The notes beneath the pieces are model-generated. The model was not told where the DNA came from. It saw nothing but the letters and a program-made list of their open reading frames with translations, and made no database searches. Below are positions 18,331 through 26,497 of a DNA stretch of 64,000 bases, piece after piece. The position numbers were made by a program, and so were the translations under genes. The DNA is from Bradyrhizobium sp. CB1717 (GTDB lineage: Bacteria > Pseudomonadota > Alphaproteobacteria > Rhizobiales > Xanthobacteraceae): assembly GCF_029714325.1 (NCBI RefSeq), contig NZ_CP121666.1, forward strand, positions 1,302,001-1,366,000, given 5' to 3'. Numbering within the stretch: the stretch's first letter is position 1; every line of letters begins with the position of its first letter.

Positions 18331-18549
18331 TTACCTGAAATGCGGCGGCTCGTCGTAGCCGCGGCGGCTGCTGAAGAACAGCAGGACCATCAGGCCGATG
18401 CCGACGATGACGGAGAATCCGGCTCCCAGGGCGAGGGCCACATAGCCTTCCGTCGGGATCGGGTCGCCTTCGACCGCCATCGCGGAATAAGCGAAATAGC
18501 CCACCGCCGCCAGCATTCCCAGGAGGAAGATCATGAGGAGTATACGCAT
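18331..18549 (-). CDS. small two-helix membrane protein
   Basis: This encodes 72 residues with two hydrophobic helices (LLMIFLLGMLAAVGYFAY and VALALGAGFSVIVGIGLMVL) joined by an acidic turn, and an RRGYDEPPHFR tail. GGAG lies upstream of the ATG. No family is recognised and the function is unknown. It stands alone between the K+ channel and the TAXI protein. Confidence 0.65.
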   Translation of the reverse strand: MRILLMIFLLGMLAAVGYFAYSAMAVEGDPIPTEGYVALALGAGFSVIVGIGLMVLLFFSSRRGYDEPPHFR

Positions 18550-18626
18550 GGTGCGTTTCTCCGGTTGTATCGGGTAACCAACGGTTGCGGATGGGGACGG
18601 TTCCAGGGGGCCATTGATCGAGTCCT

Positions 18627-18715
18627 CGTGCCCCGGACGCAGCGCAGCACCACAAGCGCGTTTACGCGCGTCTTCGACGCGCTATGGTGATGCGCTGCAG
18701 AGCCGGGACACGAGA
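18627..18715. repeat. palindromic intergenic repeat (CGTGCCCCGGACGCAGCG family)
   Basis: This imperfect hairpin starts CGTGCCCCGGACGCAGCGC and closes with a matching complement ending GGGACACGAG. The same element recurs at 35496-35538 in a shorter form. Confidence 0.7.
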
Positions 18716-18738
18716 GTGGGGGACCCCGCCCCCTCTGA

Positions 18739-20184
18739 TCAAGCGCTCTGCGCGGTCTTCACCACCACGACATTGCTCTCGTCGAGCGGGGGCGCTGCGG
18801 CGTCGCGGGCGGCCTTCTCGGCTTCGCCGGCGTGGCGCTTGAGATAGTCGCGACGCATGCCGATCTCGTCGCGGACGAATTCGTAGCCGAGCTTGAAGGT
18901 GTCGAGCCCGTCGGTACTGATCGTCCCGTCCCTGAGGCCGATGACGGCGCCGCGCAAGATGCCTTCCAGCTCGTCCTGGAGGCATTCGAGCTGGTCCAGT
19001 GAATGGGCGTGCTCGATGCGCTCGCCGATGTCGAGAATGGCGGTGGAGAGCTCGCTGGCCTTCTCCGGCGCGATCCTCGTGACCTTGGCGTAGATCGCGG
19101 CGAAGATCGAGCCGATGACGCTGAGCGCGGCGGCGCCCAGATACATCATGTCGCTGTACTTATCCATGAACGACTTGGTGTCGTCGTTGATGTAATCGGC
19201 CGCGCCCTGATGCGCCATCACGAAGGCGTCCTTCTCGACGGAGGCCGGCTCGATCCTGCTGGCGAAGCCGCTGTCGAGCCCGAGGGCGGACTTGTTCTCG
19301 TAGATGGTGCGCGCCAGCTCGCCCGCCGTGGTCACCGACATCCGGGATTGCGTGACCAGCAGCCATTCGAGCCCGATCGTATCGAGATCGTCGTCCGGAA
19401 TTTCAGGCGAGGCCGACAGCGTTCCCGCCGTCAGCGTCTCCTCGGAAATGCCGGGGAATTTGCGGGCCAGCGCCTTGGCTTCGTCGATCGCGTTGAGGGT
19501 GAAGCCGCCGCGTTTGGCGACCTGCTCATAGGACTTGTCCCGCACGGCCTTCGAAGCGTGGACGATGGCGATCACCGCCCCGAAGCCGTTTGCCGGCGCA
19601 AACAGCTTGTCGAGCGTTGCGCCCTGCGGCGCCATCTGGACCTTCGCGGCATCGGGTCCCTCGGGAATGTCGAGGATGCCGCGGACGAAGGCGAGCGAGG
19701 ATTCGTTCTCGGCGAGGACGGCAACCTTCTTCTTCTTCAGCTCGGCGAGCGATTTGATCTTCTTGTTGCCGGGACCGAGCAGGAGCACGAGATCGTGCTC
19801 GAGGATCGCGAGCGTGCGCGCCCGCAGCGGCACCTTGGCGTCGGTGCGCAGCACGGCGAGGTCGGCCTGTCTGCGGTCGAACTGCGCGAGCGCCTTGGCG
19901 TTGTCGCCGCTATTGACGATCTTGATCCGGAAGCGCGAGGCGTTGTTCTTCAACACCGTGGCGAGCTTGGCGGCGAACAGCGCCTCGTCGCTGTTGGGGG
20001 CGCCGACGGCAAAGGTCAGCGTCTCTGAATTGTGCACCAGGGCGCGGCCGCCCCAGACGGTGGCGAGCGACAACAGCAGGGTCAGCACGACGTAGAGTAA
20101 CACCTGCTGCTGATTGGTCTTGATCACCTTGGGGCGCCGCGGCGGCGGTTCGGCCGGTGACGAATTCGGGCCTTCAGTACTCAT
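18739..20184 (-). CDS. TAXI-family TRAP solute-binding protein, membrane-anchored
   Basis: This encodes about 481 residues. An N-terminal membrane anchor (QQVLLYVVLTLLLSLATVWG) is followed by a TAXI/NMT1-like periplasmic domain beginning LTFAVGAPNSDEALFAAKLA. A second membrane helix (LGAAALSVIGSIFAAIYA) follows at about residue 350, then a roughly 100-residue helical, presumably cytoplasmic tail. Ordinary TAXI proteins are soluble and about 320 residues long, so the second helix and tail are an extension. No TRAP permease is nearby. The tail suggests a sensory or scaffolding use rather than simple uptake. An in-frame GTG at 20238 is an alternative start. Confidence 0.82.
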   Translation of the reverse strand: MSTEGPNSSPAEPPPRRPKVIKTNQQQVLLYVVLTLLLSLATVWGGRALVHNSETLTFAVGAPNSDEALFAAKLATVLKNNASRFRIKIVNSGDNAKALAQFDRRQADLAVLRTDAKVPLRARTLAILEHDLVLLLGPGNKKIKSLAELKKKKVAVLAENESSLAFVRGILDIPEGPDAAKVQMAPQGATLDKLFAPANGFGAVIAIVHASKAVRDKSYEQVAKRGGFTLNAIDEAKALARKFPGISEETLTAGTLSASPEIPDDDLDTIGLEWLLVTQSRMSVTTAGELARTIYENKSALGLDSGFASRIEPASVEKDAFVMAHQGAADYINDDTKSFMDKYSDMMYLGAAALSVIGSIFAAIYAKVTRIAPEKASELSTAILDIGERIEHAHSLDQLECLQDELEGILRGAVIGLRDGTISTDGLDTFKLGYEFVRDEIGMRRDYLKRHAGEAEKAARDAAAPPLDESNVVVVKTAQSA

Positions 20185-20238
20185 GGCAGCACTCTTGGCC
20201 TTATTCTTCGGTGGCAGGCGGCTCGCTCGTGTGATCAC

Positions 20239-20550
20239 TGCGGACGCCCTGTAATTCGTAAACGCCTGAAAAAAGAACGATATTTTCTGCCGCCGATGAT
20301 AGCGCGCCGACAGTGGAATGCAAATTTCGAGCCGAAGGTAACCTTACTCGACGCGGGCGCGGCGATTGGTCATCCTATCACCAGTTAGCCACAGTTTGCG
20401 ATTTTCCGGTTCCCCCCGGCTGCATTCCGCCGCAGGAGATGTCATAAATTGCTCGTCCCGGCGATTTGACCGGTCCAAGAAGAAGTTGCGCTGAACGCTC
20501 CAATCTTTCTTGTCACGTCAATGAGGGCGTCAGCTTTGTCGTTTCCATCC
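20239..20550. other. spacer between divergent genes, no gene seen
   Basis: This divergent promoter region between the TAXI and DUF3307 genes is relatively AT-rich around 20255-20300. I see no clear operator, repeat or small gene. Confidence 0.4.
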
Positions 20551-20937
20551 ATGTCATCGGCGGTTCCGGTCGAAGCGCTCATTGGCTGGATGCTGCTGCT
20601 CACCTTCAAGCACATCATCGCCGATTTCGTCCTCCAGACCGCCTGGATGGCACACGGCAAGGACCAGAAGCACGGCTGGGCCCTGCCGCTGCTGGTGCAT
20701 TGCCTGGTTCATCTTGCGGTCGCGTTGCCGCTGATCGTGATCGTCGCGCCGAAATTCTGGTTCGTGGCCTTCATCGACTTCGTGATCCACATCACGATCG
20801 ACCGCGCCAAGGGATTCGTCTCCGCCAATTTCGGGGTCGACCTCGCGCATCCCTGGTTCTGGACCCTGATCGGCGTCGACCAGGCGCTCCATCACCTGAC
20901 CGGCTTCGGCCTCTCCATCTTCATGGCGGCGAACTGA
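20551..20937 (+). CDS. DUF3307 membrane protein
   Basis: This encodes about 128 residues with three or four hydrophobic segments. The conserved pattern LLTFKHIIADFVLQTAWMAHGK and the later FIDFVIHITIDRAKG with DQALHH fit the DUF3307 family, membrane proteins of unknown function with conserved His and Asp inside helices. I prefer the ATG at 20551; the ATG at 20521 adds ten residues, and neither has a strong ribosome site. Confidence 0.8.
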   Translation: MSSAVPVEALIGWMLLLTFKHIIADFVLQTAWMAHGKDQKHGWALPLLVHCLVHLAVALPLIVIVAPKFWFVAFIDFVIHITIDRAKGFVSANFGVDLAHPWFWTLIGVDQALHHLTGFGLSIFMAAN

Positions 20938-20954
20938 CGGCAGCAGCCGTGTTC

Positions 20955-21041
20955 GTAGCCCGGATGAAGCGAAGCGTAATCCGGACCGGTGCATCTTCGG
21001 ATAGACCCGCCCCGGATTTCGCTTCGCTCCATCCGGGCTAT
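20955..21041. repeat. palindromic intergenic repeat (GTAGCCCGGATG family)
   Basis: The arms begin GTAGCCCGGATGAAGCGAAG and end CGCTCCATCCGGGCTATG on either side of a 24-base loop. This is a type common between Bradyrhizobium genes and may act as a transcript-end hairpin for the DUF3307 gene. Confidence 0.75.
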
Positions 21042-21185
21042 GCACCTCTTCACGAGCTTCTGGCCCCACCGTCGCCTCCGATTCGCGGCCAGGGCGCAAG
21101 GGAACCCCGGGTGACTACCGGGCAGCGTGGTTAACCTTTCATTAGAGAATTGCGCTGCATCTTCCCGACACGAGGGAGAACTGCA

Positions 21186-21584
21186 ATGTTTTCAAGCCGC
21201 GACGCCTTTGAAAGCGATTTCTGCCCGGTTCGCGACGAGCTCCTTGGCGAGATGTATCGCGCCAGCGAGAGCGGCCTGCCGAGGCTGGTTGAGAGTGTTT
21301 CCCCTGACGCACGCGCCCGTCTGGCACTGTTCTGCTACCGCCGCAGCCATCTGCACTCGCTGGCGGTCGCGATCGCAGCGAGTTGCAGCGAGCGCGACCT
21401 GATCGACAACGGGGGCCGTGTCGGCTCGACGCTCTACGCGTTGTCGCGTGAGAGATCGGCCAAAGCCTCGCCGTCGCTGTCGGGGGGCCGCAAGCCGATC
21501 ACGCTGTCGACCAAGCCATTGTCGGTGCTCGCACCGCTCGATGACGAGATCGACGACGAGATCAGCGAAGCCGTTCCGGCCTAA
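21186..21584 (+). CDS. conserved hypothetical protein
   Basis: This soluble protein has 132 residues. The first 75 residues are helical and the C-terminus is low-complexity, acidic and Ser/Pro-containing (DDEIDDEISEAVPA). GGGAGA lies 7 bases before the ATG. No family is recognised and the function is unknown. It converges with the cysteine-cluster gene, which ends at 21581, so the two coding ends overlap by 4 bases. Confidence 0.7.
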   Translation: MFSSRDAFESDFCPVRDELLGEMYRASESGLPRLVESVSPDARARLALFCYRRSHLHSLAVAIAASCSERDLIDNGGRVGSTLYALSRERSAKASPSLSGGRKPITLSTKPLSVLAPLDDEIDDEISEAVPA

Positions 21585-21904
21585 ATTGGTTCGATCGCTG
21601 GAAGCTTGAACTTCCGCCGCGCCATCGCGCATTCGGCGTCGCCCGGCATGCAGGTGCGGCACACCTCCGGTCGCACCGCATAGATGCCGCAGGCGGTCGC
21701 TTGTCCGATCTCTCCCTGCAACGCCGCGCAGCGGTCACCCTCGCAGCGCATGCCGGACTGGCGATCGTTGACCAGCGCTTCCGGAATCGCGGCAAGCTCC
21801 TCGTCGCTCTCGATCGAGAAGCGCGGCCAGTTCTGCGAATAACCGCAGCAGGCGCCGCAACTCTGGCAGCAGGCCGAAAGATCGATTACTTCCATAGCGC
21901 TCAT
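21581..21904 (-). CDS. YkgJ-type cysteine-cluster protein
   Basis: This small protein of 107 residues has ten cysteines. CCQSCGACCGYS lies near the N-terminus and CGIYAVRPEVCRTCMPGD near the end, the pattern of the YkgJ (CxxCxxCC) family, which probably binds zinc or an Fe-S centre. Its function is not established. Its ATG overlaps the stop of the upstream WYL regulator by 4 bases (ATGA), so the two are translationally coupled. Longer starts would lie inside that gene. Confidence 0.88.
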   Translation of the reverse strand: MSAMEVIDLSACCQSCGACCGYSQNWPRFSIESDEELAAIPEALVNDRQSGMRCEGDRCAALQGEIGQATACGIYAVRPEVCRTCMPGDAECAMARRKFKLPAIEPI

Positions 21905-22599
21905 GTGTCCTTTGGCGGACCCCAGACCAGGCTCTGCCGCCATTTCGCGCGCAGCACGTCGCGCCGCTCCGGATATCTTTCGTCGAGATAGGTCGCGTCC
22001 ACCACGCGGTCGGTGCGGAAGCTGCGGAAGTCGCTGCGCAGCTCGCACCAGGCCGCGAGCAGGCGCACGGCTTCGAGATAGCCGACCGAGATCGGCCAGA
22101 TCATCCGTTCGCTGGCGCGGCCCTGCTCGTCGCGATAGCGCAGCATGATCTTCTTGCCCTCGTGGATCTGGGTGCGCGTGCGCACCATGTCGAGGCGATC
22201 AGGCTCCCTGTTCCAGCTCGGCCGCGCCCGGCTCGCCGGCTCCAGCACGAAGGGACGCAGGCGCTCGGGGACAGTGTCGGCGATCTTGGCCATCAGGTCT
22301 TCGGCCGCGCGCGCCAGCGCCGAATCGGCATGGCCCGCAACCCATTGCGCGCCCAGCACCGCCGCCTCGATCTCGTCGGGTGTCAGCATCAAAGGCGGCA
22401 GGTCAAAACCCTTTTCCAGAATGTAGCCCATGCCGGCCTCGCCGCGGATCGGCACGCGCTGGCCGATCAGGGTCGCGATGTCGCGATAGATCGTGCGCTT
22501 GGAGGTCTCGAGCTCGGCCGCGATCGCGTCCGCCGTCAGCGGCTTACGCGTGCGCCGGAGCACCTGGATGATCTGAAACAGCCGGTCGGCGCGTCTCAT
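21901..22599 (-). CDS. YafY-type WYL-domain regulator
   Basis: This regulator has 232 residues. An HTH_11 winged helix (LTADAIAAELETSKRTIYRD, about residues 21-40) is followed by GEAGMGYILEKGFDLPPLML and a WYL domain (KIMLRYRDEQGRASERMIWP), the standard layout of short YafY proteins. GAGAAGAG precedes the ATG at 22599. It is divergent from a small gene and a GST-like gene. Two copies of one dyad (22641-22666 and 22937-22964) lie ahead of each, so it probably represses both. Confidence 0.9.
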   Translation of the reverse strand: MRRADRLFQIIQVLRRTRKPLTADAIAAELETSKRTIYRDIATLIGQRVPIRGEAGMGYILEKGFDLPPLMLTPDEIEAAVLGAQWVAGHADSALARAAEDLMAKIADTVPERLRPFVLEPASRARPSWNREPDRLDMVRTRTQIHEGKKIMLRYRDEQGRASERMIWPISVGYLEAVRLLAAWCELRSDFRSFRTDRVVDATYLDERYPERRDVLRAKWRQSLVWGPPKDT

Positions 22600-22640
22600 G
22601 ACAATTCTCTTCTCGAACGACGGATCAGAAATCGGCGCGC

Positions 22641-22666
22641 GGCTGCTGACAGGATGTTGGCAGCAG
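22641..22666. promoter_or_regulatory. putative YafY-type operator, copy 1
   Basis: The half-sites GGCTGCTG and CAGCAG enclose a partly symmetric centre; 9 of 12 base pairs in the inner 24 bases are symmetric. It matches the copy at 22937 in 22 of 26 positions and lies between the divergent regulator and small-protein genes. Confidence 0.65.
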
Positions 22667-22712
22667 GGGGTGTCTATACCGGGACAACACATCGACTGAA
22701 GAGGATTTGTCC

Positions 22713-22973
22713 ATGATCGTTCCAACCCATTTCGGCCCGGTTGTTCCGATGTTGCGGGCGCAACTGTGGTCCGCCCAGGCGTTCGGTCGCTTCGTTTCGT
22801 TCGATCTCATGGCCGTCGACCTCCGATTTGCCCTCGCAAGCATGGTGGCACGCTCGCTGACCCAGGCTGCGGACGCGCTGGTCCGTCATGTCATGGGCCG
22901 CGCCTGGCGGGGGGCCCGTTTCGCAGAAGATATCACGGCTGCTGCCACCATGGTGGCAGCAGCCCGTCACTAG
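22713..22973 (+). CDS. small hypothetical protein
   Basis: This encodes 86 residues, mixed hydrophobic and Arg/Ala-rich with no clear signal peptide. GAGGA lies 8 bases before the ATG. No family is recognised. The final codons overlap a perfect 28-bp palindrome, so this end of the gene doubles as a likely operator for the GST-like gene that starts 35 bases later. It may be a regulated leader gene, and its reality as a protein is less sure than that of its neighbours. Confidence 0.5.
   Translation: MIVPTHFGPVVPMLRAQLWSAQAFGRFVSFDLMAVDLRFALASMVARSLTQAADALVRHVMGRAWRGARFAEDITAAATMVAAARH
22937..22964. promoter_or_regulatory. putative YafY-type operator, copy 2 (28-bp perfect palindrome)
   Basis: This is a perfect 28-bp palindrome centred between 22950 and 22951, with half-site GGCTGCTGCCACCA. 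It lies inside the last codons of the small gene and 45 bases upstream of the GST-like start codon. It is a near-copy of the dyad at 22641-22666. Confidence 0.7.
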
Positions 22974-23008
22974 GTTCCGTCAAACTCGGCAGGTTCAGGA
23001 GAGCTTTC

Positions 23009-23737
23009 ATGATCACGCTTTACGGCTTTGGCACCGGCTTCGGCCTGCCGGAAATCAGCCCCTTCGTCACCAAGACGGAGGTGCAGCTCAAGATGGCGGG
23101 GCTGCCCTACCGGAAGGAGCGCGCGATGCCGCCCGCCTCCCCGAAGGGGCAACTGCCGTTCATCGATGATGGCGGCGAGGCGGTGGCCGATTCCACCTTC
23201 ATCCGCGCCCATATCGAGCGCCGTTATGGTTTCGATTTCGACGCCGGCCTGTCGCTGTCCGAGCGCGCCCAGGCCTGGGCGTTCGAGCGGATGATCGAGC
23301 ATCACGTCTATTGGGCGCTGGTCGGCGCGCGCTGGGTCGATCCGGTCAATTTCGCCAAGGGGCCTGCGCATTTCTTCGACGGCGCACCGGAGCACAACCG
23401 CGAGAAGCTGCGCGAGGACGCGCAGTTCCGCGTCGCCGAGAACTATCTGCTCTCCGGCCTCGGCCGGCACGCACCCGATGACGACGTCGATCTCGCCGTC
23501 CGCTCGCTGTTCGCGCTGTCGGTGCAGCTCGGCGACAAGGCCTATCTGATGGGCAACAAGCCCTGCGGCGTCGATGCGACAGCCTTCGGCGCGCTCGCGG
23601 GGATTTTGACGCCGTACTTCGAGTCCAGTCTGCGGCAGCGGGCCGAGGGATTTCCGAACCTCACGGCGTATGTCGACCGCATGATGGACAATTACTATCC
23701 GGAGTTCGCCTGGACCCCGCTGCGGCAGGCGGCTTGA
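23009..23737 (+). CDS. glutathione S-transferase family protein (metaxin-like)
   Basis: This protein has 242 residues. A thioredoxin-like N-terminus (ITLYGFGTGFGLPEISPFVT, then SPKGQLPFIDDGGEAVADST) is followed by an all-helical domain with AYLMGNKPCGVDATAFGAL, as in the GST/metaxin branch. It should bind glutathione or act in a related way; the substrate is unknown. GGAGAG precedes the ATG. It probably belongs to the regulon of the divergent YafY-type regulator. Confidence 0.88.
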   Translation: MITLYGFGTGFGLPEISPFVTKTEVQLKMAGLPYRKERAMPPASPKGQLPFIDDGGEAVADSTFIRAHIERRYGFDFDAGLSLSERAQAWAFERMIEHHVYWALVGARWVDPVNFAKGPAHFFDGAPEHNREKLREDAQFRVAENYLLSGLGRHAPDDDVDLAVRSLFALSVQLGDKAYLMGNKPCGVDATAFGALAGILTPYFESSLRQRAEGFPNLTAYVDRMMDNYYPEFAWTPLRQAA

Positions 23738-23770
23738 TGGGATGAGACCCGACTAGCGCCACCGTGACGG

Positions 23771-23956
23771 TGCGTTCCCTCCCCCCTTGCGGGGGAGGGC
23801 TAGGGAGAGGGGTAGCCCAGCAAAAGGTGTCGGTTATTGATGATGCATCGAGGGCAGGTGCGCACGGAAAGAGTCCCCGTGTGGCACCCCTCTCCCTGCC
23901 CCTCCCCCGCAAGGGGGGAGGGAACGGAGAGAGCGCTGCAGTTGGCCGAATTCAAT
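23771..23956. repeat. long inverted repeat element, copy A of a 180-base pair
   Basis: The outer arms TGCGTTCCCTCCCCCCTTGC and their complement near 23900-23930 form a large hairpin. Nearly the same 180 bases, including the non-palindromic middle (CCCAGCAAAAGGTG and onward), recur at 62901-63080. It fills most of the 300-base gap between the GST-like and binding-protein genes. Confidence 0.85.
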
Positions 23957-23987
23957 GTGCTCGCTGTTCTCAAAGCAAAAAACGAAA

Positions 23988-24012
23988 AGAGCCGGCCCAT
24001 CGGGCCGGCTCT
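23988..24012 (-). terminator. intrinsic terminator of the binding-protein gene
   Basis: An 11-bp perfect stem (AGAGCCGGCCC with GGGCCGGCTCT, 3-base loop) lies 25 bases past the minus-strand stop at 24038. On the minus strand it is followed by CTTTTCGTTTTTT. Confidence 0.88.
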
Positions 24013-24037
24013 CGTCGTCCAAAACTCTCGCTGCGGC

Positions 24038-25189
24038 TTACTTCACCAGCGTGTACTTGCCGTTCTTCACGGTGAGCAGGATGCGCGAGCGCTCGTCGAG
24101 GCCGTAGCGGTCCTTTTCGGTGAAGTTGTAGACGCCCTGGCTCGCCGCCAGCTCCTTCTCCGAGAGCAGCGCCTGGCGGATGGCTTCGCGGAATTCCGGC
24201 GTGCCGGGTTTCGCGGTCTTCAGCGCGGTCGGGATGATGCGCTTGAGGATCTCGAAGGCATCGTAGGAATGACCGGCGAACTGGCTGCGGCTGTTCGGGC
24301 CATACTTGGCTTCATAGGCCGTGTTGAGCGCGAGGCCCGGCTTCTTGGTGGCGGCTTCGTCCGGCTGGTCCTCGGGGTCCATGACGGGGCCCGAAGCCAT
24401 CAGCACGCCTTCTGCGGCCTTACCGGCGATGCGGATGAAGTCCATGCTGGCGGCGCCGTGGGTCTGGTAGATCAGGCCCTGATAGCCGCGTTCGCGCAGC
24501 TCGGTCTGCGGCAGCGCGGCTGCGGTGCCGGAGGCGCCGACCAGGATCGCGTCGGGATTGGCGGCGACGAGCTTGAGCACCTGGCCGGTCACCGACGTAT
24601 CCGGACGGGCGAATCGCTCTTCATCAACGATGGTCATGCCCATCGGCACGGCCTGTGCCTTCAAATCGTTGAACCAGAGGTCACCGTAGGAGTCGGAATA
24701 GCCGATATAGCCGAGGGTCTTGATGCCCTTCGACTTCATGTGATCGTACAGCACCTTGCCGACGATCGGGATCGGCTGCGGCATCGCCACCGACCACTTC
24801 ATGCGCTCGGGCGTGATCGGGAAGGGGGCCAGGCCAAAGTGCGGGATACCGGCTTCGTTGGCGACGTTGGAGACTGCAATCGTCGGTGGCGTCAGCGCCG
24901 AGCCCATGATGATGTCGGCCTTGGATTCAGTCACGAAGCGGCGGGCGTTGGTGGTTGCCGTGGTGGGATCGCCGCCGTCGTCGAGCACGATCACCTTCAG
25001 CGGCACGCCGCCGATCTCCTTCGGCACGAATTCCAGCGCGTTGCGCTCGGGAATGCCGAGGGCTGCACCCGGGCCCGTCGTGGTGGTGGTGATGCCGATG
25101 GTGATTTCGCTGGTCTGGGCCAGTGCGGGCAGCGCCGGCAGAGCGAGCGTCGCCGCGGCAATGGCGGCGGTCAGGTAAAAGCGTTTCAT
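24038..25189 (-). CDS. ABC transporter substrate-binding protein, aromatic-acid type
   Basis: This is a type I periplasmic binding protein of 383 residues with a signal peptide (LTAAIAAATLALPALPALAQ) and a Peripla_BP_6 body starting ITIGITTTTTGPGAALG. It is the last gene of a minus-strand run of crotonase, CoA ligase, SDR, thioesterase and binding protein, and has its own terminator. In R. palustris the p-coumarate ABC transporter CouPSTU has its binding protein close to ligase and hydratase genes. By that comparison this would be the CouP counterpart, partnered by the permease/ATPase genes at 37-41 kb. The ligand is inferred, not shown. Confidence 0.88.
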   Translation of the reverse strand: MKRFYLTAAIAAATLALPALPALAQTSEITIGITTTTTGPGAALGIPERNALEFVPKEIGGVPLKVIVLDDGGDPTTATTNARRFVTESKADIIMGSALTPPTIAVSNVANEAGIPHFGLAPFPITPERMKWSVAMPQPIPIVGKVLYDHMKSKGIKTLGYIGYSDSYGDLWFNDLKAQAVPMGMTIVDEERFARPDTSVTGQVLKLVAANPDAILVGASGTAAALPQTELRERGYQGLIYQTHGAASMDFIRIAGKAAEGVLMASGPVMDPEDQPDEAATKKPGLALNTAYEAKYGPNSRSQFAGHSYDAFEILKRIIPTALKTAKPGTPEFREAIRQALLSEKELAASQGVYNFTEKDRYGLDERSRILLTVKNGKYTLVK

Positions 25190-25268
25190 CTATTCCTCCC
25201 TTGACGTGTTTTCTTTGAAAGCAGAAATCGAACGTGAATTCAGCCCCGTCTTTTGGTGATGCGGCGAT

Positions 25269-25688
25269 TTAGCTTCCCGTGAATTTGGCGATCATTTCCG
25301 CCGGAAACGGTGCCGATTTCAGCTTGTCGGGGTTGGCAGGATCGCGGCCGACCAGGACGCGGGTCTCGAACCCCTCGATCGCCAGCGCCTCGCCCTTGTA
25401 GACGTTGTGCTTCACCTCGAAGCTCGAGCGCTTGATGCTCTCGATCTTGGTTTCGATGGTGATCCAGTCGCCATAGGTCGAGGGGATGTAGAACTTGGCC
25501 CGCGTGTCGACCATGGGGATGCCCACCAGGCCGTATTTGCGGACCAGGTCCTGCTTGGAGAAGCCGGCGACCTCGAACAGGGTCGAGGTCGAATCGTCGA
25601 ACATCGCGAAATAGCGCGGGTAATAGACGATGTTGGCGGGGTCGCAATCGCCCCACTGAATCTGGACCTCGCGCCGGTTCACGAACAT
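25269..25688 (-). CDS. 4-hydroxybenzoyl-CoA-type thioesterase
   Basis: This is a single hot-dog domain protein of 139 residues. The N-terminal WGDCDPANIVYYPRYF (residues 12-27) is the 4HBT signature, with the catalytic Asp at about residue 16. In the Pseudomonas 4-chlorobenzoate pathway this enzyme frees 4-hydroxybenzoate from its CoA thioester. Here the gene sits downstream of crotonase, CoA ligase and dehydrogenase genes, and pobA (4-hydroxybenzoate hydroxylase) is in the same locus, so release of 4-hydroxybenzoate or a related acid is a coherent role. The spacing to the SDR gene is 22 bases. Confidence 0.9.
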   Translation of the reverse strand: MFVNRREVQIQWGDCDPANIVYYPRYFAMFDDSTSTLFEVAGFSKQDLVRKYGLVGIPMVDTRAKFYIPSTYGDWITIETKIESIKRSSFEVKHNVYKGEALAIEGFETRVLVGRDPANPDKLKSAPFPAEMIAKFTGS

Positions 25689-25710
25689 GTGTCGCGCCTT
25701 GCTTACGAAG

Positions 25711-26472
25711 TTACTTGGGCGCCATGCGCAGCGAGCCGTCGAGGCGCACCACTTCGCCGTTCAGATACGCATTCTCGACCATGTGCAGCGCGAGTGCGGC
25801 GAACTCGTCGGCCTGGCCGAGCCGGCGCGGGAAGGGGATCGCGGCGGCGAGCGAATCCTGGGCTTCCTGCGGCAGGTTCGCAAGCAGCGGCGTCAGGAAC
25901 AGGCCCGGCGCAATCGTCAGCACGCGGACGCCGAACTGCGCGAGCTCGCGCGCGATCGGCAGCGTCATGCCGACGATGCCGCCCTTGGACGCCGAATAGG
26001 CCGACTGGCCGATCTGGCCGTCATAGGCGGCGACGGACGCCGTGTTGATGATGACGCCACGCTCGCCGGTCGCCTGCGGCTCCAGCTTGGACATCTCGGT
26101 CGCGGCAAGGCGCAGCATGTTGAAGGTGCCGATCAGATTGACCTTGATCACCTTGTCGAAGTCGGCGAGCGCCATCGGACCGTCGCGGCCGACGACGCGT
26201 TTTGCAACGCCGATGCCGGCGCAATTGACCAGCACGCGCGCCGGGCCATGGGCCTTGTTGGCCTGCGCGACCGCAGCTTCAGCGGAAGCGGCGTCGGAGA
26301 CGTCGCAGGTCACGGCGACGCCCTTGATCTCGGCGGCAACGGTTTCAGCGAGCTTGGCGTTGAGATCGCAGACCGCGACCCTGGCGCCCTGCGCCGCCAG
26401 CTTTCGCGCTGTGGCAGCGCCAAGTCCTGATGCGCCGCCGGTGACGATGGCTGCCTGATCCTTCAACAACAT
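25711..26472 (-). CDS. short-chain dehydrogenase, 3-hydroxyacyl-CoA dehydrogenase type
   Basis: This SDR has 253 residues. The NAD-binding TGGASGLG is at residues 11-18, NCAG at 83-86, the catalytic Ser in [10 protein letters not shown] near 146, and YSASK at 159-163. The VTGGASGLG start and the DVSD acid-strand residue fit the HSD17B10-like group, which oxidises 3-hydroxyacyl-CoA to 3-ketoacyl-CoA with NAD+. Its place between CoA ligase and thioesterase genes points to a beta-oxidation-like side-chain step. Confidence 0.9.
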   Translation of the reverse strand: MLLKDQAAIVTGGASGLGAATARKLAAQGARVAVCDLNAKLAETVAAEIKGVAVTCDVSDAASAEAAVAQANKAHGPARVLVNCAGIGVAKRVVGRDGPMALADFDKVIKVNLIGTFNMLRLAATEMSKLEPQATGERGVIINTASVAAYDGQIGQSAYSASKGGIVGMTLPIARELAQFGVRVLTIAPGLFLTPLLANLPQEAQDSLAAAIPFPRRLGQADEFAALALHMVENAYLNGEVVRLDGSLRMAPK

Positions 26473-26497
26473 GGCGTTCTCCTTTGGCGATGGTTTC

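Noticed and set aside
23771..23956. Possible CRISPR or phage attachment site because of repeated GC-rich blocks
   Set aside because: There are no regularly spaced direct repeats and no cas or integrase genes. The blocks pair as inverted arms of hairpin elements.
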